NCBI RefSeq assembly: GCF_910592395.1
Contig: NC_088316.1
Coordinates: 3,658,001-3,722,000 of the forward strand
Source: Lineus longissimus
Taxonomy: Eukaryota; Nemertea; Pilidiophora; Heteronemertea; Lineidae
Direction of reading: 5' to 3'
Length of the DNA: 64,000 nt
In this document: in pieces, positions 21,152 to 33,100 of the stretch
Numbering within the stretch: position 1 is the first letter of the stretch
Layout: every line of letters starts with the position of its first letter
Notes under the pieces: model-generated
Seen by the model: only the letters and a program-made list of their open reading frames with translations
Databases searched by the model: none
What the model was told of the DNA's origin: nothing
Program-made: the position numbers and the translations under genes

Positions 21152-24100
21152 TCAGTCTTTGAAGCAGCTTCTATTCTTTATGTGGGTTCGAAGGTGGCTC
21201 CTCTGTGTAAACGCTGACCCACAATTTTCACAAGGGTATGGCCGTAATCCGTCATGGACACGCATGTGGGCCGTCCGCGAGGTCGAATGAGCAAACCGTT
21301 TCCCACAAATTTCACATTCGTACTTTTTCTCGCCCGTGTGTATCAACATGTGACTTTTCAAGGTCGAATAGCCTTTGAAGGTCGCATCGCATAGTTCGCA
21401 CGCATAATTGCGTTCATCTGAATGGACTTTTTCGTGGCTTTTCAAAGCCGCATTGGTTTTAAACCGATTTGAGCAAATTTTGCACTCGTGCGGCCTGTCC
21501 TCAGAATGCACCACCCGCACGTGCGTCATCATCTTGCACTTGTCCTTATACGGTCTCTGACACACCGGACAGCTGTACGGATGTTCGCCGGTGTGGCAAC
21601 GTATATGTAGCATCAATACACGCTTATGATTAAAGCCCTTGTGGCATATCTCGCACTCGAAGAGTGACTTTCCAGTGTGTTTTGTCAGGTGGCGATCCAA
21701 CTGAATCTGGAGACAAAAGCTCTCCTCGCACTGGTCGCATCGGAATCTCCTCCTGCCATCCGGGTGGATTTTTTTCATGTGAAGCTCATAATTATGCACA
21801 TTCTTAAAGCTCTTTCTACACAGCGTACAAACAGGACCCTCAGATTCGTTATGCGCACGAAACAAATGCTTCACCAAGTCGCCCTTCTGATTGAACTGTT
21901 GCCCGCAATGCTTGCACGGATTCTGCTCGACCTTGGTATGGCTACGGATGTGAATTTTAAGAGACTGACCTCGCGCAAATTCCTTATTACAATGGGGACA
22001 AATGTACGTTTTAGCACACGAGCTGAACAGCATGTGTTTATCAAGGCGTTCTTTCGTAAGGAGAACCTGATTACACCGTCCGCACTTGTGCTTGCCCTTG
22101 TTATGTGTCAACATATGCTTCCTGAGAGCCTCTTCCGTCCGGTACAAAGCTCCGCAATTCTTGCAATCAAACGGTCTACGCTTATGAGTTTCCATGTGCC
22201 TTCTAACATCACTCAGAATGTGAAATCGCTTGTCGCATTTTTCACATTTCAGTAACCGATCATTGGGGTCAATATGGCTACGTCTGTGCGTGTCGAGATG
22301 ACCTTTGGTCTTGAACACCTTCGGACACATTTCACATTCGAAACGCTCCTTCCCTGAACTGTGCTGAGTTGCCTTGTGACCATTCAGACCACTTCTACTG
22401 GAAAACTCCTTCGAGCATATTTTGCACTTAAAATTCTCTGTCCGATGCACTTCCCGTAAATGACTTGCCAAGGAGCTCTTTGTGACATAAACCTTATCGC
22501 ATGCCTCACAAGCGAAAGTCTCCCCACTACCATGTTCCATCCGTAAATGCGCATGATAATTTTTCAACCCGACAAACTGTTTCGGACACTTTTCACAAGT
22601 GAAAGTTTTAGCGTCTGAGTGCTTCACTGCCACGTGTTGCTTCAAAGCCACTCTCTGTGAAAATTTCATCCCGCAGGTCTCGCAGGTATACTTAGGCGCG
22701 GCGTGGTATTCACAATGATGTCTCAGACCATTTCTCGTATTAAACCGTTTGCTACACTCCTTGCACTGAAACAGCCTCTTGTTCTCATGAACCAGAAGAT
22801 GATTCTGTAATACGCAACTCTCGTAAAAGCGCTTTTGACATACTTCACACTCATATCTGGGTTTTCCTTTATGGCGCTCCATGTGAATATTAAAACTACC
22901 GATGTGACGGAATTTTTTATCGCAGATTTTACAGTGATGTTTTTCCTCCTCATGAAGAAGCATATGAGACTTCAGACTCGAATCCGATTTACAAATCTTG
23001 TTACAAACACGACACTGCACGCTATTCGACGCCGGACTGTGTGTTCTGCGATGAATTATCGCATTACGCCGGTCGTGAAATCTTTTATGGCAGACATCAC
23101 ACTCAATAGTCGGAGGCCCATGTGTGGTCATATGCTTTTTTAAATCCACTTCAACCTTGTATGTCTTTTTACAAAGACCACACTCGTGTGGTCGATCTGT
23201 TTTATGACGTTCAATATGAGTCTTGAGCTGACTATTGGACGCAAACTTTCTACTACAAATTGTGCACTGAAATCGAAGCTCTTTAAAGTTTTCCTCGTGT
23301 GTGGTCCTGTGCGCATCGTAATGTTTTTTATGCTTGAATCTTGAAAAACATATTTCGCATTGAAAATTGAGCACGTTTGAGTGGCCAATCCTATGAACCT
23401 TCAACTCATACTGTCGTTTAAATACCTTTGGACAATCAGGGCATTGAAATCTTGCATTGATTCCATTCTTGTTGACATGTGAGCTGAGTTGATTCCCCTG
23501 CGAGCTGTTCAATGTTTCTACTTTCACTTGCGGATCATGCCGCCCTTTTTCTAACTCATCGCCACCTCCACACCACCCTTCTACCTTTTGGCAGTCACCG
23601 GCATGCGAGGCTCTACCACTTTCATGCTTTACCAAATCATGATCTTTCCTTTGCGAGCTTTTAGTTGGCCAGTCCCATTTTGTTTCTCGTGAGCCCTCAT
23701 TTCTGTTTTCCAAGACACCACTCTGACTACTATTAGTTCCTTTTTCAACCTTGATATTTGACAAACATGTAGTGTCACAATCGTTTCGATGTGAGTCACT
23801 ATCTTTCTGATGCGAGTCACAACCTTTCCTATGTGAGTCACCATGTTTCCGATGCGAGTCACAATTGTTCCGATGTGAGTCACAATCTTTCCCATGCGAG
23901 TCACAATCTTTCCGATGTGAGTCACAATCTTTCCCATGCGAGTCTCCATCTTTCCCGTGCGAGTCAAAATCTTTCCCATGGGATTCACTCTGAGCGTCTT
24001 CACCATCATCTTTCTTCTCATCTTGTTCATCGAACTGTAGTTTTTCAATTTTCTTCAAACTCGCCCCAAATTCATTAACCACCATTTTCACAGGAGTGAG

Positions 24101-27100
24101 ATTCGTACAGACATTCTCATTCTGAGATGACTCCATTTCTGATTCTGAAGATGATGAGTCATTGTCATTATCCTTATCAGATTTGACCTCACTGTCAGTA
24201 CCTTCATCATTGTCAGATTCACTCTTCCTGTCCTTCTCGAGTTTTTTTATGTGGCGCTCCATATGAGTTTTATAACCAATAAAAAGAAGGAATTTCCGAT
24301 TACATATTTCACACTGATATTTCTTCTCCTCGTGCAGCAGCATATGATTGTCTAAAGAACGCAAGGCACAAATCTTATCGCACACATCACATTTAACGCT
24401 ATTCGACTCCGGGCTATGCGTAGCGCGGTGAAGCATTGCAGTGCGTCGATAATAAAATCTCTTCTGACAAATATCGCATTCGATTGTCGGTGGTCGATGT
24501 ATCTTCATATGCCTCATGAGATCCTCTGCCACCTTATACCTTTTAAGACAAAGACAACACTCATGAAGCCACTCATTTGTATGTCTTTTAAAATGCGCAT
24601 TGAGTCGACTTCTTGACGGATATTTTCTTGGACAAATTGTGCACTGAAATCGACACTCTTTGGTTCCTTCCTCGTGTGTGGTCTTGTGTGAATCATAGTG
24701 TTTCTTATGCCTGAATCTTGCAAAACATATCTCGCACTGAAAGTTGAACACATCGGAGTGGCCAATCCTGTGTACATTCAGGTCGTGCTGTCGTTTAAAG
24801 ATCTTCGGACAATCAGGGCATTGAAAACTTGGAACAATTTCATTCTGGGCGATTTTCACAGGGGTCACCGTTGAATAACCTGTCTCCTTCGGAGATGATC
24901 TGGTGACTCCTTTTTCCGATGCAGAAGATGATGAATCACTGTCAACATCTTTATGAGATTCAGTTTCTGTATTTTGGTCCTCCACAGCTTCAGATTCAGC
25001 ATTGCTTTCCACGGCCTCTGATTCAGCACTTCTATTCACAGCCTCGGATTCAACATTGCTTTCCAAAGCCTCAGATTCAGCATTGCTGTCGACAGCCTCA
25101 GATTCAGCATTGCTATCCACAGCCTCGGATTCAACATTGCTTTCCACAGCCTCAGATTCAGCATTGCTGTCGACAGCCTCAGATTCAGCATTGCTATCCA
25201 CAGCCTCTGATTCAATATTGCTTCCCATGATGGCATCAGAGTCAGCATTGCTATCTGCATCTGCGTTGTTGTCAGATTCACAGACCTTATCAGATTCGTC
25301 CTCATGAGTTTTATCAAAGTCATTTTCATCAATGTCCTTATTCATCGCACTCTCATTAGATGACCTATCCCTATCGGATGCCGTCTCATTATCTGTGTCT
25401 TCATTCCAGTCAGATTCAGCCTCTTTCGTTTTCCCTTCCCCATCAGAATCACCCTCAATTGAAGAAACATCTGAAAATCGGAGAGAAAAAACCGATCCAT
25501 CCACCTCATAGGAACTTCCACTCAAGATGGCATTTTCATCACATTGAACATAGGACGGGATCCCCCTCCCAAGATGACTACCGGCTTCATATTCAGATCC
25601 CGTCTCATCTTCTGAAGATGTCTGACTGCCATCATCACGTTCTTTATCATCATTGGAGATGGCAACTGTTTTCTTTTGGGTGGGGCCAAAGCTTTCTTGG
25701 GTTTGGGAAGTGTGGCCTTCTGAACCAGATTCAGAGTTAGCTTCAGACGTCCGACTTCTTGTTTTTGCATCCCTGGTGATGACAATCGTTTCTTTTCCCT
25801 CAAAAACTGAGTCTTTCCCTGAAGAAGACAATCTCCTACTTGAATTATCATGGCTACCCAGCTGTTCATTGTAACTACATGTAGGGACAACTGTTTCTTT
25901 TCCCTCAAATGTTGAGTCTTCACCTGAAGAAGACAATCTCCTACGTGAATTACTATGGCTACCCCGCTGTTCACTGAAGTTTGAGACATCAGGGCTACCC
26001 CTCTCATTTTGAGTAACAGAAGCAATCAGTTCTGATGCCGAGTCGCTCATCCCTGCAGTCACTTTTTCAACCTCACCACAATCATTTTCCGATACTTCCT
26101 GGTCAGATGTGCTTTTACTCGTACTAGAAATACTCCAGATGCTTTCTTCCACGCTGAGATCTTCATACGAACTCCCACTATAAATACCGTTCTCATAATC
26201 AGGGACATCAGAATTCTTCTCAGGCGTGTCACTATCCACATCTTCCTGATCCGAAACACTACTCCATATAATTCCCTCTTCATCAGGAACTTCAAAAGAG
26301 CTCCCACTATAAACACCAGCATTGTAATCCGGGATGTCGTCGTTTTCGATCGGAGTGCTCTCAACCCATTTCTCAGTGCTACGGAGACTATCTTTCAATG
26401 AAACAGGTCGATTTAAATTTTGTCCAACACCCTCGGCACCTGAAAGGACAGACTCTTCATCATCCCCATCAGTGCCTGAGTTGCTGCTTTCATGCGAACC
26501 GCTCCTCCGTTTGATAATGCCGATGATTTGGATGAGCTCTTGAATATCGCATTCCTCCTCTCCATTAGATGAATTGCTGGCAGAGTTGATACGTCCACCG
26601 TTCCGGATCTGTGCGAGGCTTTCTGCAGAGATGTCATTTCTCCCAACAGAGACAGAATTGCCAGAGGCCTCCTCTCTGGCATCCAAGGTATTACGATTGT
26701 CGGAACTTGGTTCTTTTTCAACTCGGCTTCCAGGAATCATTTCATTCTCACAGCATGAAGCTTCACCTTCATCTTTCCCAACTGCTAGAAGAGGTTGCTC
26801 CTCCCTGCCATCAAATACCTTCTCAGCATCATCAAGTCTTTCTCCAACTGCTGGAAGAGGTCGCTCCTCCCTGCCCTCAGATACCTTCTCAGCATCATCA
26901 AGTCTTCCTCCAACTGCTGGAAGAGGTTGCTTATCCCTACCATCAGATACCTTCCCAGCATCATCAAGCCTTCCTCCAAAAGATTTTAGTCCTACTGGCA
27001 GTGATTCATCAGAACTGGAACTTTCGTCTGAAATGTTTTCCTCATTTCCAACAACTGGTAACTGCATGATTTCTCGGCAATCAAGTGTCCTATCCTCTTC

Positions 27101-30100
27101 AAAAAAATCTGATGCACCACTCAAAACTGTCGCCTTGGAAACCTTTTCATCCTTATTCTTGGCGATGGCCGGATGCACCTTTGAATCTCTCTTCATCATA
27201 GAATCAGTTCTCTCCTCACTTCGAGGAGTAACATGCCTAAACCTGTCCTCTCTCCCCGTCGATACGCGACTCCCGGAACTTTCTGAGCCTTTGACATCAC
27301 TCTGACTACACTTTGTAAGCCTACTGTAAGACCCAGCGCTGGGACGTTTACAAGTTTGACGTGTTCCACTGCCCCGCTGATCCGATGCTACCACTATGCT
27401 GTCCCCATCAATCCTCCTCGTCTTTGTAAATTTCTTCTTCCGCACAGAAAGAGCTACCTCCGATTCCAAGGCTTCCATAAAGCCACCTGATTCCTTCAGA
27501 GCCGGTGGCTGGAGTGCTGTTTTCATAATCTTGGTCTTCAATACGAGACTCTGGTCTTTCAAGGACCTGCTCGGTCCAACAATGGAAGCTTTCCCATTTG
27601 AGGACCCCCTGGCAGGTTTAGTGCCAGAATATTTCTCATTTTGTGACCTATTAAATTTAGCAGTAGCAGACTTCTCATCTGAGGACAAACTCATCTCAGC
27701 AGCAGACTTTTCATTTGAAGACCCGCTATGCTTTGCGGCAACAGACATCTTATCTAAGCACCTATTAGTACTAGTGGCAGAAGACTTCTCATCTGAGGGC
27801 AAACTCGTCTGAGCAGTGGATGACTTTTCATTGGAAGACCTGACAGGCTTTGCAGCAGAAGACATCTCATCAGAGGACAAACCAGGCTTAGCAACTGACG
27901 ACTTTTTGTTTGAAGATCCACCAGGCTTAGCAGCAGAATATTTCTCATAAGAGGACTTGGAAGACTTTGGAGATGAACCTACTCCTGTAGGTCTAACATC
28001 TTTCAAAGACACATCCGATTTCTCTGTCAATGATTTCCGACTTGAACCATGTCCAGATTTCCCGATGTGTTCAGATGAAATAACATCACCACTCCTCATG
28101 TCCAACAGACTTTTAGAGGACTGATCTGACTCATTTCCTGCATTACACTTTACAGGGTTTTTTCCTTTTGAAGACATTTGGCCACATTCAGTAGAACAAC
28201 TCTTTTTAGGGCTTTTATCAGACACCTGGCCACCACTTGCAGAGCTTGCATTTTCCTTTCTGCAATCTTTATCACCATCTTGTAATGAAGACACCGACAA
28301 CTTTCGATTACGATCATCATTTTGTGCTCCATTGCGATGCGGTGAACAGCCCTTCATCTCCGGACCATCTCCATCTTCCTTCTCTTGTCTCCTCTCCACA
28401 GACCGCGACTTCATTCTAACTTGCAACTTTTCAATAACTTTTGGGCTCAACCTTCTCAAAACAACCACCAGTTGAGCATCTACCTTTTTAACAGAACAAG
28501 ACGACCCTCCTTTGGAATCAGAATCAGCATTTGATTTCCCAGGGGAAGTCTGAACTCTCTGCTCCTTAGCATTCGAGGCCTTGCATGAATTGCTATCCCC
28601 AGTTCTGTGAGGAAAAGATCTGAGTTGGTCATCTTCAGAACCTGATCGTTCGCCCAACGAAGAAAAACGAACGCGGTCAATATTTTCCCCATTTTCAAAC
28701 AATGGGGCATCACTATCCTTTCTAAACTCATCCAACTTTGACTCAAGTGGTGAGACACCGATAACTGGATCAGTTGCTCTCGAAACTACAATCCTAGCAT
28801 CTTGGTTTCTGGATATCATTCTGTTACTTGATTTGTTCTCAGCATCTTGGTTTCCTGATATCCTTCTATTACTTGATATGTTCTCAGCATCTTGGTTTCC
28901 TGATATCCTTCTATCACTTGATATGTTCTCAGCATCTTGGTTTCCTGATATCATTCTGTTTCTTGATTTGTTCTCAGCATCTTGGTTTCCTGATATCCAT
29001 CTATTACTTGATATGTTCTCAGTGTTACCAGCGTTCGACAATACCAATCCGATTCTGCTGCCTGCGTCCTCCCGACTTTCTGATTTTCTTGATGCAGGAC
29101 TTTTACCTGATATGTGTTTAGCACGACCAGCTTTGGACGTTACCAATACAGTCTTGCTGCTTGTGTTTTTCGGTCCAGCAGACTGTGCCAACGCATCACT
29201 TTTAGGACTCGATAAGCTTGCGTTGATACCTACATCAGAAGACACCAATCCAACCTTGCTCACACAATTTGGCGATCTATTTGATTTGCTAGGTGTGGTT
29301 TTCTGACTGGTACTTTTACTTATTGCAAGTTTATTGCTACCAGTTCCAGGCGATTCTAATTCAATTTTGTCGGTGGCATTAGCCCGACCAGTGCCGACAC
29401 TGGTGCCTTTCCTGTCTAGATTTACTTGGGCAGTACTTTGACTCGATCTGCTTAAATTGCCACTTGTTACAGTTCCATCAGAAGCATTACTGGTACCGCT
29501 GAATCTCTTGTTTCCGACACCAGAGGGCTTTTTTCTCAAAAACCCAGCAAATTCAATGGCCTGACAAAAACTAGCATCATCTTTTAGTTCGCTGAAGACC
29601 ATTTTGGTTAAGCTTTCCTTCTGAGTCTTGGAGGTGCCGCTTGTCCTTTCAGCACTTTTAAGTCCTTCTGATTTTGGCATTGGACTTTTACTAGATGTGG
29701 CGGCATTGCTACCAGTGTTGGGTGACACTGCGCCTGCTTTTGCGTCTGCTTTGCTACCAGCTTTAAGTAACACTGCGCCTGCTTTGCTACCAGCTTTAGG
29801 TAACACTGCACCTGCTTTACTACCAGATTTTGGCAACACTGCGCCTGTCTTGCTACCAGCTTTAGGTAACACTGTGCCTGCTTTGCTACCAGCTTTGGGT
29901 GACGATGTGCCTGCTTTGCTACCAGCTTTGGGTGACGATGTGCCTGTCTTGCTACCAGCTTTGGGCAACACTGTGCCTGTCTTACTACCAGCTTTTGGCA
30001 ACACTGTGCTTGTCTTGCTACCAGCTTTTGGCAACACTGTGCCTGTCTTACTACCAGCTTTGGGCAACACTGCGCCGGTCTTGCTACAAGCTTTGGGTGA

Positions 30101-33100
30101 CACCAATCCTGTTTTGCTTACAGTGTCCTGCAGTCCATTTGATTTGACTTGTATGGTATCTTTACTTCCATTTGATATACTTCCTAAAACAGTACCTCCA
30201 GATTGCTCTAATCCGGCTTTCCCAACAGTTTTTGCTTCACCATCTAGTTTCCTCGGAACCGCACTTTCAGTTGGAATGCCGTTATTGCTACATGTATTAG
30301 CTCTAGGTTCCACCAATCCAACTTTGCTGACGCTGTCTGCTTTTCCATTTGGTAGGCCTTTTATAGGAATGACACTGTTGCCTGAACTACTTTTCATGCC
30401 ATCGCCACCACCATCTGAGGCGCTACTCATTCGTCTATCCCGGACACCAGAGGGCGTCTTTCTGATGAAGTCAGCAATTCCATTTGCCACACTTGATATG
30501 TGTGCATTGTCACTGCCATCCGATGCATTACTAGTTCTTCTATCCCGGACACCAGAGGGTGTCCTTCTGATGAAGTCAGCAAATCCATCTGCCACACTTG
30601 ATGTGCGTGCATTGTCACTGCCATCCGATGCATTACTAGTTCTTCTATCCCGGACACCAGAGGACGTCTTTCTGATGAAGTCAGCAATTCCATTTGCCAC
30701 ACTTGATGTGCGTGCATTGTCACTGCTATCTGATGTGTTACTCGTTCTTCTATCCCGGACACCAGGGGGCGTCTTTCTGATGAAGTCAGCAATACCATTT
30801 GCCACACTTGATGTGTGTGCAATGTCACTGCCATCTGATGTGTTACTAGTTCTTCTATTCTGGACACCAGGGGGTGTCTTTCTGATGAAGTCAGCAATTC
30901 CATCTGCCACACTTGATGAGCTTGCAATGTCACTGCCATCTGATGTGTTACTAGTTCTTCTATTCTGGACACCAGGGGGCGTCTTTCTGATGAAGTCAGC
31001 AATACCATTTGCCACACTTGATGTGTGTGCATTGTCACTGCCATCTGATGTGTTACTCATTCTTCTATCCCGGACACCAGAGGGCGTCTTTCTGATGAAG
31101 TCAGCAATTCCATCTGCCACACTTGATGTGCGTGCATTGTCACTGCTATCTGACGTGTCACTCGTTCTTCTATCCCGGACACCAGAGGGCGTCTTTCTGA
31201 TGAAGTCAGCAATTCCATTTGCCACACTTGATATGCGTGCATTGTCACTGCCATCCGATGCATTACTAGTTCTTCTATTCTGGACACCAGGGGGCACTTT
31301 TCTGATAAAGTCAGCAATTTCATTTGCCTGACAAGATCTGTCATCATCATTTTGTCTGTCAAAAACTATCCTTGTAAAACTTTCCTTACAGTTTTTATCT
31401 CTCACTGTACTAGACGTCATTGTGTCAAGTGCATCCTTTGCTGTAGTTTTTGAAAAGTTTTCCAATGATTCCCCAGGTATCTCATTTTCTTTGCCAGAAT
31501 TTGCACTGCATGTTGAAAGGTCAGAATTTTCCCTCCTGATACCAACTGGAACGTAATCTGCTGAAGAACTTCTCCCTGAGCCACGAATCTCACTTTCATT
31601 CCACGAATTCGCACGGTTAGAGAAAAGGCTAGCGTCTTGTTCCTGGATATCAGAGATGTCTACTGAAGCTGTTCGGTTGACAGAGTCACCTGCTGCGGCT
31701 GGAACTTTTCTTGTTGAAGTCGGTGTCATCTGACCGGAAGACACCATCTTTGGCAAAACATTCCTGGTATCCATGTCAGCATTTTCTTTCGGAACAACTG
31801 CTACAGAACAGTCCGCTGATGCAATTAGACGGCTCAAGTTAAGCTTTGACTGAACTGATGAAACTTCTTTGACCGGACTTGTTTCCTTCAAAACTACAAT
31901 CCGAGTATCTTGTAAGGCAGTTGGAAGTGTCGTAGCAGACGAAATCATTTTATCCAGAGCAGACGTCTCCTGAACCCTCGGCAAAGTTTCTATTGCCTCA
32001 GAGTTGTTTTTCCTCACATGGATTTCTGTTACTTCTCCGCTTTTCCTCTTGTTTGCGATATCTCTTTCAATCAGTTCAGCCACTGTTTCAATACTACACA
32101 TCGCAAGCAGACGTTCATGACAACTACTGTAAAAAGTTTCTGCACTTCTTCTCCTTTTCTGCAAGGTTTTCCGCAGAGAAGTACTAAATTTTCTTGGAGA
32201 AGTACTAGGTTTTTTTGGAGAAGTACTAGGTTTTCTTGGAGAAGTACTAGGTTTTCTTGGAGAAGTACTAGGTTTTCTTGGAGAAGTACTAGGTTTTCTT
32301 GGAGAAGTACTAGGTTTTCTTGGAGAAGTACTAGGTTTTCTGGGAGAAGTACTAGGTTTCCTGGGAGAAGTACTAGGTTTTCTGGGAGAAGTACTAGGTT
32401 TCCCAGGAGAAGTACTTGATTTCAGTAACTGTTCCAAAAAGCCCGGGTCATCCTTAATATGAGGTTGAACAGTGGCTTTGTGCTGTACACCATTTGATGA
32501 TTTTGACTCATCAGACTTGTCAACAGCCTTATCACTGGTATCCGACGAACTTAGCTTTTCCTTGGTTTTTTCCGATGCCTCCTTTTCTGCTTGTGTCCCT
32601 GCCACGTCTTCTTCATGTTCTTTAGAAGGTGCCACTGGCTCAGCGTCTTTGCAAAATGCAACTCGCACAGCTCCATCAGAAGGTGCCTTGAGATCAGATT
32701 CTTCAACAGGTGACATCGGTTCAGCATCTTGTACAGACCCCTCCATTTCTTTCAACGCTGCTAATCCAACTGCCTCATCAACAGTTCCCACTGCTTCTAC
32801 GACACGAACCAGCAGAAAAGCTTCTTCCTCAGAGAGCTTGGTTTCTTCATCAGCAATGGAATCACCTTCTTCGGTAGGTGCCAGCAGGTCAGCCTCTTCA
32901 ACTGGTGCCGCCAGTTCAGATGTTTCTATTGGTGCTACAAGCTCAGCTTCTTCGGACAGTACCAAAAACCCTTCTTCTTCACTGCCTCCAGGTGACGCAA
33001 GGTCAGCCTTCTTGGCAGACGTCACCAAGTCAGCATCTTCGCCATGCACCACTGGCTGAGCTTCTTTAATTGACGTCTGCCTCACAACAAGATGATGTTT

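Noticed and set aside
29628-31331. 567-codon plus-strand open frame inside the zinc-finger gene
   Set aside because: It is the antisense shadow of the 33-bp and 105-bp in-frame repeats, whose periods are multiples of three. It has no splice or domain support.
32172-32430. CRISPR-like regular repeat
   Set aside because: There are no unique spacers. The 21-bp units are contiguous and encode KPSTSPR in a eukaryotic gene.
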